Assembly (NCBI GenBank): GCA_023374025.1
Contig: SIJG01000036.1
Location: forward strand, 195,426 to 259,425
Reading direction: 5' to 3'
DNA length: 64,000 nt
DNA from: Heterodera schachtii
Taxonomy: Eukaryota > Nematoda > Chromadorea > Rhabditida > Heteroderidae
The translations under genes and the position numbers were made by a program. This document shows, one piece after another, positions 44,560 through 57,066 of the stretch (the stretch's first letter is position 1; the number at the start of each line of letters is the position of its first letter). The notes below the pieces were generated by a model that saw only the letters and a list, made by a program, of their open reading frames with translations, ran no database searches and was not told where the DNA came from.

Positions 44560-47043
44560 ATAATATTCGGGGGACCCAATTTTGAGTCATTTTTCGCTTG
44601 TGCGTTTTGGGATGTCAAATTGGGTGAAGAAAAACGGAATTGGAAAGAGCAAATGAGTGCAGATTAAGCCAAAAACGGGTTTTGTGTCATCTGAACAATA
44701 CTGCCACCCCAAAATGCCAATGTTTTTTCGATTGATTGGCAAAGTGCCGAACGAAACGTTGCCATCGCTTTTCTGATCATTTGCATTTTGTATAATATTT
44801 ATTAATGTTTCTTTCTTCTGATTACTCATCCTTTCTCTTCCCTTCTCTTTTCTTCTCCATTTTTATTTTGTCTAGTCCTTTTTTACAATTTATAATATTT
44901 TATTTGCTTTTTTCTTAGCTCCTTTTTTGCTTTCTTTGCTCAATTGTTTTACAATAATAAAATATTTTATTTTTATTTCCTCTTTTTGTCGCTTTTCGTT
45001 TGGTCAGAAACTCGTCGAACATTTCCATCTGTAAAAATGACGGACAATTGGGTGATTATAATGATGATTGGATGGGATGGGATTGGATTAGATGGGATTA
45101 GATTGGATTGGATGGGATGGGATGGGATTGGTTTGTTGTGATGTTATCGGCTGATAAGCTTTGGTTGTTGGGCGTGGATGGGCGCAGCAGTGGAACAGAA
45201 CAAGAAGCCCAGGCTGATCAAATCTGATCAATTTTAGGCCGACTTTTGCTGCTGTCTCTTCTGTTAGCCAATCCCCGAAAAATTCCGCCGTTTATTAGCA
45301 CAAAAATGAAAAATATATTTATTTTTATGCTAAAATGGGCAAATGACTGACAGAAAACCACAAAAACTAAACTCAAAATGACATTTATTATCTCAAATTA
45401 CGGAATATTAGCAGAATTTTTATATTAAAATATAATTAATAATTATTACCATTTTAAAGAGTCTAAGGCGAATATAATTAATTGTCCAATTTATTATTTT
45501 TTCTGCCCAATTTTCGTTGAATTCGCCTTCCAATCGCCGGTCATTCGCCGCTGCCCTTTTGCGTCTTTTTGCGTCCTCTGCTGCTAATTTGTAAGAAGCA
45601 TCCGCGAAGAGAAAGAGGTGGCTTTTTTTTTAATTTTATAAATTAAATGTCAAATTATGGGAAAATTGGAGTTGCAAAATGAAATTCGAAAAATGAGTAA
45701 AATCCCAATATTCCTTTCCATGTTCACTCACTCTTCTTGTCCCTCTCACTGTTCTCTCTCTCTCTCTCCTCTCTCCTCTCTCCATCACACTCTCTGCTCC
45801 CCTTTTTCTGTATCATTTTCCCCTCGGGACTCTCTTCGCCGCTCCCTTCCTCCCCGTCCATTTCAGTCCCTTCCCTTTCCCTTTGCCAAATGTTTGTCCA
45901 AATGATTTGGCCCAGTGAATGGGAGAAACAATGGCCAAATCAGCAAGTTGAGCCGGTGGGACTGAGGGAATGTTGTCAATGTTTGTGAAGTGTTCTGTCG
46001 ACGCGTCGGTTGGACGGACAAAAGCGAGGGAAACCGACCGAAAACCGGACGACCCCCGCCCCTTTCCCCCCCCCCCCCCCGCCCTTCCGACATTCACTGA
46101 TCAGCAATGATCAGTCAAAAAAAGTCACTTTTCTCTCGGGACATTCGCTGATCACTCTCATGACTCGTTAAAGGGGCTTTGGTTTCCCTCCCCTCCCCCT
46201 CCCTTTCCCATTTCTTTTCCCTCCCCCAAAATGCCCTCTCCTCCCCCCCCCCCCCCTCCTCCTCTTCCCCCTCCCTTCCCCCTTTCCCCCCATTTTCCCA
46301 AGTGTTCCGTGCGCTTTTCCAAGCGTAGAAAAAACAAATTCAAATTGCTGAATTGGATCGCAATTCATTGCGTTGCGTTGCATTGGTCGGATCGGATTGA
46401 TTCTTCCGGTGGATTAAAGGGATTTTGCGGACTTTCCCCCGGGGGGGGGGGGGGGGGCGGCGGATGCTCCCGTCACATTAATTCATCCAATCGCTTGGTT
46501 AAGTGTTTGTTCGCTGAATTGCATTCTCTTTTTATGACCGATTTCTGTTCAAAATTTCACTTTTCATATTGTTTTTTGCCTATTTTTTCGTTATTTCTTT
46601 GTTAATTGTGCCAATTTGGCTAATTATTCGTTCATTTGCCAATTGTTTTTTTCTGCTCCTAATTGTTTCTGTTCTTCGCATGTTTTTGCTGTTTGACTAA
46701 TAACCAGTTAATAAGCGAATTAAGGGCAATTTGTTGGGGAATGTCCGCCGATCTCCGCCTCAATCCGATCATTTCTTTGCCATTCCTTCCGATTATGTTT
46801 TTTTGGTTTTGTTTTGATTTGATCATTTGATCACTTTCGTTGGCCAAATGATTCTTTCCCCATTTATTAATTCTCATTGATTTATTATCATTCCTATTTT
46901 TTAATTTATTTTTACCTTTTTTAGCTTATCATTTCTTATTTTATTCTGTTTTTTATAAATGTTTCTTCAAAAATTGTCAATTATTTTCATGAAAAAATTT
47001 CCATCTTTGGCCAAATATTTTTGAAATCCTTTGAAACCCAAAA
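44560..47043. other. intergenic with simple repeats
   Basis: No gene supported. Contains the GGGATTGGAT repeat at about 45060-45130, pyrimidine runs at 45730-45860 and 46180-46300, C-runs near 46068 and 46243, and an 18-G run at about 46440-46457. Confidence 0.55.
45058..45132. repeat. GATGGGATTGGAT simple repeat
   Basis: Degenerate tandem 5-bp units (GGATT/GGATG) over about 75 bp. It is a simple-sequence repeat with no coding meaning. Confidence 0.8.
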
Positions 47044-50000
47044 ATGCCATTTGGCGTTGCCCAAGTCAGTCCCGCGGAAGACAGCAGCGGCACGGCCAGC
47101 ACGGCGGATGCCGTTGTTTTTGGCATGTCACCGCTTCGGTTGGGAATAAACGCGGAGCAGCAGAGGAAAAGTCAGGGCGGAAGAGGAAGACGGACAATGG
47201 GAGGAGAAGCGAATTGGAAAGCGAAGTGCGGAGGAAAAGCGATGGCAAAAGAGAGCCGAAAAAAACAAAACCAAAAAAAAATAAAAAAAATAAAAAACGC
47301 AAAATAAAATGCGAAAACGCCGGGGGAAACGGAAAATGAGCCGATTAAGCAGCAATTAGAAGCACTGTTGTATTCAGATTGGCAATTAATTTGGTCGCTG
47401 GTGCCGCCATTATGATCGCCATCTTTGCCGGTCTCTTCCTTTTCGTTGTGATGCCCCAATTGGGCGGCCATGCGCAACAGTCGCGGGTAATCAATCGCCG
47501 GCTGATCAGCAGCTGATCAGTGCTCAAATGGCCACCAATCAGTTCGAATGATTTGCTTGTTTCAGTTCGCTGATCACCGCGACCATCGCTACGATTGGCC
47601 TCCCCCCTCCTATTCCCTTTTGGGCCGTTTTCGGCGTGCCGCGATCACTTGCGACCACGGCATTTGCAGCGAAATCGGCCGGGACATAATGCTAAAGGTG
47701 AGCTGCGGGAGAATCACAAACCAAAAGTATTCTGTGCGAAGGGCGGAAATGCGGTGGATTCGGCGATTGCTTCTCTTTTTTGTTTGGGCGTCACAAATCC
47801 ACAGAGCAGCGGATTAGATAAGCCTAATTATTAAATAAACATGCATAATGTGATGTTATTTTTCCATTTGCTTTAGGCGGTGGATTCATAATGACTTTTT
47901 ACGATGCCAAATCGCGCAGTTGCAAAGTTTTGGACGCGCGAGAGACAGCGCCGGCGGCGAGTTCTCGGGAAATGTACGGAACGGACGAATGGGCATCGAA
48001 ATATGGTGAGAAAAGGGGACAAAATAGTGCTTTGTTAAATGGGTGATAATCCGACTGTATTACGCTAATTACCTTTCTTAAATGAGTGATCAACCCGAAT
48101 GAATCCACTAATTACCTTTGGTAATTAATGATGCCTTAGGCTATCGCGCAATTGCGACCCCTGGCGAACTCGCGGGCTATTGGTTGGCATTCAAAGAGTA
48201 CGGCAGCGGACGAGTGAATTGGACAGACTTAGTGAGTGGGGGGGGGGGGGATCAGCCGATCAATCAACCAATTAATCACCGCTTAATCAATGTTTTGCCC
48301 TTTTGATCAGATTTCGCCTGCCGTTCGGTTGGCCAGGACGGGGGTGCCCATTTCGGAGTATTTGGCCTACGTTTTGGGGGTCAAAGAGAAGCATTTCCGA
48401 ACACTCCCATCGATGAAGTCAGTGGACAATATTTGCATTAATTAATTTATTACCTTAATTAGTGAATTAAATTTGTTTAGGAGTTGGATAAACCCCGCCA
48501 CAAATCGGTAAGTGGTCAAAAGAGTGTCAAATCGTTTTCATTCCCGCGTTTTTAAGTGTTTATGAATTTGGCGACGTTATTCGAAGGCCCGAATTGGCGG
48601 ATACAATGGAAAGGCTGGCGAATGCGCAGAATCCGGTCGAATTGTTCTACAGGGGACAAATGGCGGAAACAATCGTTGCGGAAATTCAGAAAAATGGTAA
48701 ATGGCAAAAAAGGAATGTGTTAAAGCATTGCATAGGATTTTGATCGATAATCGATTGATTGGCAATCAATCGATAGTTTCTTACATTTCTGATCAAATGG
48801 CCTTCTCTGATCAGGCGGTCTGCTCTCCAAGGACGATTTGGCCAACTACAGACCAAAGATTTACGACTCGCCGCTCATTTCGGGTGGCTTCCGCGGCGCC
48901 TTGCGAATGTGCGGCCCTCCGCCGCCGTCGTCGTTCGCCGTCACTCAGGCCATTGTGGCGGTGATGGTCGGTCAGTAATTGGCACTTGTTGTGCCAAAAT
49001 TTCGACTTCAATTCAGCCAAATTCACTAATTACACGCGCTTCGGAAACCCTACCGACGGCGTTTTGGACGACACCGAATTTTACCATTGGCTGATCGAAG
49101 CGCAGAAATTTGCATATGCCCAGCGAACAAAACTTGGGGACGTCGATTTTGTGCCGGAGGCAATGGAATTGGCCCGGTAAACAGACAAAAGCGGCATTTG
49201 GCCAAAAAGGAGAGCCCTTGGAGAATAATGCCCATTTGTGCACAGAAATATGACCAGCACGCGCTTCCATCGCGAGATTCTGAAGCGCGTGCCACCAAAA
49301 GCGATGTTTTCCGCGTATTATGCCGAAGAGCCATTTATGGCACAGGTGGGCAGAAATGAGGGGGGGGGAAAGACAGATCGAAAGCGAAGGGAATGAGCAA
49401 ACCATCGAATGTCTTCAGAAGGAGGACCACGGCACTTCGCACGTTTCCGTCCTCGACGCCGAAGGGAATGGCGTTTCGGCGACGAGCACTGTGAACAGAT
49501 GGCACGTAACTGTTAGATATCCAACTTTAATGCCTTTTTTTATTTTTCGGCATAATTTCCGGCAATTTAATCTGCATCATTCATTTGCTTCTCTTTAATT
49601 GCCCCATTTTTAGGTTTGGCGCCGTCGTTCAATCCGAACAATTGGGCATTGTATGGAACGACGAAATGGTGCGTTGGAATGGGCCAATTCCCGGCAAAGG
49701 CACCCCCCCCCCCCCCCCATAGGACGACTTTTCCTCGCCCGGAATGCCCAATGGCTTCGGTTTTGCCCCGTCACCGGCAAATTTCATTGAGCCGGGCAAA
49801 AGGCCAATGAGCTCAATGAGTCCGATGGTCATATTCGACCAGGAAAATGGAAAGGTAAAAGCAAAAACAAGCAACTGCTAAATGGATTAATTAATTAAGT
49901 AATTAATTAATTAATTTGTCAGTTAAAATTTGTTATCGGCGCTTCGGGCGGCTCAAAAATCATTTCGGCCATGGCAAAGCCCGTGATCCGCGTGCTGTGC

Positions 50001-50506
50001 TTCAACGAGACAATAAAAGAGGCAATCGACGCGCCGACGCTTCACAACCAATTCACACCAGACATAACGCAATTTGAGGAGACAGTGCCAAAGGCAGAGA
50101 AAAAGGGGAAACGAAAAATGAAAAAACAAAAAATAAAACGGAAATTATTAAATATTAAAAATATTTTTAAATAATTAAAAAAGGATTAAAATAATATAAA
50201 AAGAATAGAAATATTTTAACTGAATAAGTAAAAATATACAAAAAATTTTGATTGAATTTTCCTTTTTTTTAAATTTAATTGTAAAAATAATCGAAAAACA
50301 AAATAAATAAATGGATAAAGTATATTATGTAAATTATTGCTTTTCAGCAGTTGCTCAAAGACTTGGAGGTGAAATTCGGACAAAAGTTCAAGCCGACCAC
50401 CGGCTTTGAGGGAATTGTCCAAGGGATTGTCGTCGGCGAAGACGGATTTGTCCACGTCAACGGCGATTACCGGCGGAGGACGAATATGCACCCGGAGGGC
50501 TTCTGA
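47044..50506 (+). CDS. gamma-glutamyltransferase
   Basis: An ectoenzyme that cleaves the gamma-glutamyl bond of glutathione. A signal anchor ([20 protein letters not shown], about 47380-47445) predicts a type II membrane protein. Downstream exons follow the family: [61 protein letters not shown], then [15 protein letters not shown]. The autocleavage and catalytic Thr is in [20 protein letters not shown], followed by [28 protein letters not shown] and the terminal [14 protein letters not shown]. The cytoplasmic N-terminus is uncertain: 47044 is the first good Met, followed by basic low-complexity sequence, and its join to the anchor exon is unresolved. Two non-standard introns stand out: after 47817 the donor reads AG/ATAAGC, and after 49501 it is GC. 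Confidence 0.94.
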
Positions 50507-50812
50507 TCACTTGGGCCGATCATTTAGGATCTGATCAAACGGCGGAAATTCCATGTCTTTCTCAATTTTACGTGCCAATGCCAAAGCTTTTCCCTTTTTT
50601 TCACTTTTCATATTTTTACCGGTTTATTTCACTTGGCTATTTAAATAATGTGCATCTTTCTTATGTGTGTTTTTTATTCCTTTTATTCTTTTTAATTTGT
50701 TTGTTTGTTTTTGCTGTTTTATCACTTCAATGACATTTTGTGCAAAAATAAGTGAAAATAAAAATAAATATTAGTAAAAAATGATAATTTATCCATTTTT
50801 TCATTTGTTTCG
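50507..50812. other. convergent 3' spacer
   Basis: About 300 bp between the stops of two convergent genes. It is AT-rich and contains AATAAATATT near 50762, usable for plus-strand 3' processing. Confidence 0.5.
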
Positions 50813-53800
50813 TCACAATGCCATCAAAACAATGTCATCTTTGCCAATTCGAACTCCTTTTGGGTTTCTAACAATTTGAAGCGTTGAAAAATGGTGGGAC
50901 GAAACTGCGGGGAAAGCATTTTCCTAAAAAGTAATGGAAAATGGCAGTTAGTGAATATGCCGTGGATGACCTCAAAAAAGAAAAGTACTTCAGGGTTGGC
51001 ACTGAAAAAAACGTAAAAATAAAAGAAAATTGGCAAATGTTTGGCACTTTTTAAACGCGTCACTGAGGTCGAGCCAAAGCAATGGCAAAACATTGTCGGT
51101 GAGAGTGACCTCCACGGAGAAAGTGCCGTTTTTGTTGTCTCTGAGGGAGGACACCGCGGCACTTCCGTAGAGCCCCACGTGGAACATTTTGTCGGGGTAC
51201 AAAACGGCACGGGGACTTAGCAAATCACCACGGGAACTGATCAGATCGGCGATGAGAAGGAAGTCACCCTCGTCATAAGAAGAGAAAGGACGAACAAAGG
51301 CAATGGGAGGCCAATCACTGAACAATTGGGAAAACAAAGAGAAATGCTTTGATCATTAATTACCCTTAATTATTAATTAATTAATGCCTTACGGGAGAGG
51401 AATCTCTTGAGACGAAAGCGGAGAAATATTTGGGACGGAAACATTGGCAGTGAAAAGGGGGGAAAGTCCGTTGCGAAGGGGGAAAAGTGACAGTCGCACA
51501 ATGGCATTTTGGACGGACAGCGACAAATCGGAGACAGTCCAAAGGCGGAAAATGCCATTTGAGTCCAAAAACTAAAAAATAAAACGAAAATTAATTAAAT
51601 TTAAATGAAAATGAAATAGAATGATTGTCCTTTCGTTTCCAAACGGACCATTGAAACGATTAGCGGAGAGAACGAACGGCGCACGAAATGGTGGCCAACT
51701 TTCCAACGCAAGTCAAAGTCAACGGTTGACCAAGTGGGCGCTGCCCAAACATCTGTTAATTGAATTGAATTTAATTAGTTGGTTGTAATTACGCAATGGA
51801 CAGACAGACCGTTCAATTGCCAATACATCGCGCACATTGTGTGGCCAAGCCCGGCCTCGTCCAAATGGGAACGGAACCTTCAGCAAAAGAGAGAGAGCAT
51901 TTTGGAGTAATCAAAGATAAATTCCAAGCAGAAGGGCCAAAAAGTGACTGTAACAGCCAAAGGAACACCGCAAAAACAGGCATTTTGCCAAATCGACCCA
52001 AAATCAAAATGCAAAATGGTGAAATGGAAATGCCATTCCATCCCTTCGCTGGGTTTGTTCGGTTTTGCTATTTTCACCTTCGATAGTGCTCAATTTGCGC
52101 TTGAAGTGCAATTGCCTGGTGAATTTGGGAGAGAAAAGCGAATTTGTCGATGAAAAAAGGGGCGGACAAAGGGAGAGAAGAAAAGTTGGAGGAGAGGAGC
52201 TTAAAATGGAAAAAGAAAGAATTGAAAATGGGGGGGGGGGGCAAACGAAGACATTGAAATGTTGCGAAACGATTGCCGGCAAATTCAAAACGCCGCCGGG
52301 GTGATGTTGCCGACTGACCAAAGTGCCGCTTTTGTAATTCCAATCGGACGGGGCAATCCAACGTGCCATTGTCCCACTGATGGAAAAGCGAATTCATTCA
52401 ACACTTCGGCGGGTGCTCAATTACCGCAAAGGCATTGACTGAACACCGAATTCGGAGGAGCAGCGCGGCACGGGGAAATTGGACGGCTTCCAAAGATTGA
52501 CCGACTCCGAGTAAAAGTGCACGTCGCCGTACGCCGGGTCGCCCGGGTTTTTAGACACTCCGCCCTCCCTGAAATTCGTTACTTTTTTAATTTAATTTAT
52601 TTAATTTAGTTTTAATTCATTTTAATTAATTTGCCTTTCCGTTTCGATTCCATTCGATGGGCTGGACAGCAGAAATGGTCTGGTCGGGTCCAATTTGACG
52701 GCCAAGGTATGGATGTGTTTTTTGTACAGTTTCACATAGTCCCGCGCTTGGGCCTCCTCGGGGTAATCCCACGAAGGATACCATTGCGAACGGACGGCCA
52801 ATTCGTTTTCATTGTTCCCCGCCCAACAGAGCACCGACGGATGGTGCCGAAGGCGAAGCACATGAAAAGGACAGAGAATGTGGGTGGTGCCAAAAGGGGG
52901 GAGGGAGAAGGAAGGGAAGCTGATCACTGATCATAGTGATCAGTTGGGACAGGCGGAGCCGATCAGACGCAAAGGGCACGGACCAGGGATGTGCCGAATC
53001 GGAATCGTAATCGTAATCGGAATCGCAATTAATCGGATTTTGGGCCATAATCGGAATCGGATAATCGTAATCGGATTTTGCCTTGAAATCCGATTATTAC
53101 ACCCCTAAGAATTGACCTTTTGAAGGAATTTTTTTTAGCGAGAATACCAATGAATTTTGAAAAAAAATGTTTTCTGAAACGAATGTTTTAATCTTATTTT
53201 AAACATAATGACTAGGGTTGTAAATTATATGGATTAACATATTTTTTCTGCGCATATGCTATGAAGAAAGGGGTTCAAAAATAGTTGCATTTCTGCGTTA
53301 AAATTTTTTGATTTGGTGAAGATTTTTAGTCCATATAAATCCATATTTTGGGGTTTTCGGGAATAAATTCATATTTCTCAATTTTTGTGTTTTTAGTCCA
53401 TATTTCGACCATTTTTGGCAAATTTTCACTATAAAAATGCAAAAAAAAGCGAAAAATACACCCCTAAAGATGGACTTTTTGGAAATTTTTAAAAATTACA
53501 GCCCAAAAAATCCGAAAAATTTGACTTTTCGTCGTCATTTTTAATAAATATTTTTGCCATTTTTGTGAACCTTTCATTTTTTTAAATGAGAATTTTTTTT
53601 GAAATTTTGACAAACTTGGAAAATTTTTTTACGATGGACGACAATAAAAAAATTTGCATTTTTATGTTTTAAATCCATTTTTTGGTTGTTTATTGTATTT
53701 TTTAAGTGTATTAGAGCAAATATTGAATACATACACCTTTTTGGAATTTTTGAGGATTTAAAACACATATTTTGGCAGTTTTTAATCCATATTTTGGTCC

Positions 53801-56476
53801 ATATTTGGCCATTTTTGAGCTTTTTAGTCCATATTTCGGGCTTTTTTAGTCCATATTTTATGTTCATATTTGCCTTTTTATAGTCCATATAATTTACAAC
53901 CCTAATAATGACTGAAATTAAATTTTTCTCACAAAGCAGTGCCGGATTAATTCTCCCCGATATAATTAAGTTTTTTGTTATTTAGCAAATATTTTTGATT
54001 ATGAATAAAATTTTTGGGAAAAAATTATTAAAAAAAAAAATCGGAATCGTAATCGGAATCGCAATTAATCGGATTTTGGGCCATAATCGTAATCGGTTTT
54101 AAAACCGTATCGGATTTTTGGCCATAATCGGAATCGGCGATTTAATCGGAATCGGATTTTGTCTGGCTCGGCACATCCCTGGCACGGACAAATGTCGGCA
54201 GTGAGCCAGAAAAAGTGATCCGATCGCAATAAGAAAACCGAAAACTTTCTTGATTGGTTCATGGTTCATCGTGACTGACTAGCATTCAACAGATGCTGTT
54301 GAGTGGGATCATGTTTTGGTCCGGTTAGACAATGGCATTTTTGCAAAATGCCAAACCCGTGCCATTCACTCGTCCTTTTTCCCCATTTTTTCATTTACTT
54401 GTTCCTCAATTTCTTCCTCCACCGAGCGCAAAAAATGAGAATCGATGGGATACAATGCGCAGGCGAACATAAAATCTTGCCAAATGAGAAGCCCGAAAAT
54501 GGAAAATATATCAATCAGAAATTATTGTAAGGATTACAATAAATAGTTATTAACTCATTAATTAAAATTAATTATTGCAATTAATTAATTGCATTTTACC
54601 CAATTCGTCCGCCTGCTCATAAAATTCGTCCAATTCGTAAAATCCGCCGCCCCAAATCCTCAAAACATTTGCATTTGCTTTTAGTGCAGAAAAGAGAGTG
54701 AATTTTCGTCGTTCGGAGTGATCGCGGCCCGGGAAAAGTGAAATTGGCACCCAATTAGTGCCTTGGGGGAAAAAGGAATTCAAAAATTAAATTTTTAAAT
54801 TTATTATAATTGAATAATACCCTTGAGGAAAATTGGCACTCCGTTCACTTCGAATTGGAAAAGCCTTCCCTTTCTTCGCATCGGAAACATCCGCCAATTG
54901 CTGATTTAGCCGCACCGTTCGAAATGCGATTCGCTTGCGGGAAAATGCCAATTCGAACCCTGCAAAATTAAACTTATCTTTATTTTATGTCCAAATGTTA
55001 CCCATTTCCGAGATCGTGACTTCCAAAGTGTACATCGACTGGTTACCGTATCCGATTGGGTGCCACAATTGGACCAATTTTGCCGGAATTTCCATTTTCA
55101 GACCATCCAACTCCAAATTTGGTCCCTTTTTTCCCGTTGAAACAATAAATTCCTTCAAAGCGATGTTAATTAGCTAATCAATGAAAGGACAATAATTAGG
55201 GACTTTGTCCATTCCGAGTTCGACTAAGCTCAATTTGATGGAAATTTGATGGTCGACGGCACAAATCAAAGAAAGGCGGACGGAAATCACAAAACATTCA
55301 TCTGAACTAATTGTAAAATTACAACAAAAATTTTGGGGAATTTTTAACCGTTGCCCAGGCTGACCACCGGGGAAAAGCGTCGAATGGAAAGCAAATCGAA
55401 AAATTCCAAGCGAATGGAACGCCAAATGCCAACGGTGGGAAAGCTCAAAAGGCAATTGAGCAACTAATTAGTGCCATTTGCTTTAATTGGATGCCAAATG
55501 GACAGACCTCGGCCCCCAATCCCAGCCAAAATTGGCCTGCATTTTGCGCAAAAATTGCACATGGCACTCCCCGTTGTAAATGGGCGGGGTGCACTGCTGC
55601 AAAACACTCGAAAGCATTTTTATTATTTAAACAAATTTTACGGGCGGCAATTTGTGGCCATGAAAAGCCTAAAAAGTTTAAAAAAAAAATTAAAAAAAAA
55701 ATTTAATGAATTTATTTAATGTGAGCGTAAATGAAATTCTCTTTTCAATCTGTGCTTTTTCTCTCTCACTTCGTATTTTTCCGCCCTGAAATTGGCCTCC
55801 TCAACGGGCGATTCGAATTCAATTCGAAGAATATTTTCACGGGGCAAAACATCGGACCAAACGTCAACGGAATTGGACACAAATTGGTTGTCCAATTGGG
55901 CAATTGTCCGATTGTTCAGCAGAACGGAGGCGGGCGAATCGATGCCGGACAAATGGAGAAGCAAAAAATTAGCCAAAAATAGGGGGAATTAATTCAATTA
56001 AAATTGATTTTAAAATATTAAATATTAATTCACATAAATTGGTCAATTTCAAAATATCCAAAGTGAAACTCTCTTCTCGCCTTGTGCGCTTCGTCCGGAA
56101 GTTCGAATTTCTTTTCGTAAATCCATCGGTGCCGTGGCACCCATCGGCAAAAGTCGTCGCCCTTCCCAAACAAAGGGTCCTCCAAAATTAGAGGAAATTA
56201 AAATAAAATAAAATTTTAAATGAATGAATGAATCCACTTCAATAAATCCGTTGGCGAATAAATCGGCGTAAATATCGCCGGGCACTTAAAAACGAATGAT
56301 TATTTAAAAACGGCACTTATGCCGCCACTCTCCCCAGAACCTTTCGCATTTCCCGAAAATTTAGGCCAATTTTGAGAAGAAAAGTGCCAAATTCCATCGA
56401 GATCAAAGAAACGAGAGGAGACAAAGTGAAAGGGGCTAATTAAGGCGAACAATAACATAATTAATTGGAATGGCAT
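50813..56476 (-). CDS. lysosomal beta-mannosidase (GH2)
   Basis: Hydrolyses the terminal beta-1,4-linked mannose in the last step of N-glycan breakdown. The start [21 protein letters not shown] is a signal peptide. Family motifs follow in order: [103 protein letters not shown] with the acid/base Glu, DVHFY, and CSSEFGVQS with the nucleophile Glu. Then come [25 protein letters not shown] and a C-terminal beta domain ending at 50813. More than fifteen exons give a roughly 850-residue enzyme, normal for the family. Introns 1 (after 56323) and the one after 52635 are GC-AG. The acceptors before 54493 and 52861 lack AG. A 1.2-kb transposon sits in the intron between these last two exons. Confidence 0.95.
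52976..54189. mobile_element. hAT-like element in beta-mannosidase intron
   Basis: The body (52984-54181) has ends CAGGGATGTGCCGA and TCGGCACATCCCTG and is flanked by exact 8-bp copies of GCACGGAC (52976-52983, 54182-54189). CAGGG ends with an 8-bp duplication are classic for hAT. The subterminal regions are dense in AATCGGAATCG/TAATCGG motifs. No transposase. It lies between the [12 protein letters not shown] exon and the GNNENE exon, and another element is nested inside. Confidence 0.92.
53205..53912. mobile_element. nested hAT-like element, TAGGGTTGTAAAT ends
   Basis: The body (53213-53904) has inverted ends TAGGGTTGTAAATTATATGG and exact 8-bp flanks ATAATGAC (53205-53212, 53905-53912). 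The interior repeats TTAGTCCATATTT-type motifs. It inserted into the element at 52984-54181, giving the order of events. Confidence 0.9.
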
Positions 56477-57066
56477 TTGAAAATGGTGCCAAAAAGCAAA
56501 AATAATTTATGCAAAATCAATGGCAGAAAGTTTATTAAAACTCTTGCACTAAAAAAATTGGTTTCAAAATTAATCCCTGATGATAAAAATAAAAATTTAT
56601 TATTATTATCAAAAATTGTAAAAATCGACAAATAAGCAAAAAATAATTGATAAGAAAAGATTAATAAAAGAAGGAGAAAGAATTACAAATAATTATAGGC
56701 AAATAATTAATGTAAAAGGTTAAATGGGCTAATGACGACATTAATTAAAAACATTAATTATTTTTATTTCTCATTAAAAAATAATTCTGAAAAATTAATT
56801 AATTATCCCTTGTTAATTAATTAATTCTTCAATTCATTTCCCATTAGTTTCTTCTGTCCGCTGCTCTTTTCTCCGCTTCTTTTCGGTCGCGTTTTTCACG
56901 CGCAAAAAGTTCCAATTGCTAAAATTTACAAGAAAAAAAATGAAAATGAGAAATCCATGGGCAATCCGTGAAAAAGTAGACGACCACTTTTGGTCAGGGA
57001 TTAATTAAGCCCAATCATTTTACGATTTTTTTTAAATTTTGATCATTTCCCCCCCCCCCCCCCCCC
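56477..57066. other. intergenic, no gene seen
   Basis: AT-rich spacer between two minus-strand genes. It ends in an approximately 18-C run (57049-57066) directly abutting the stop codon of the dynein subunit. Confidence 0.6.
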
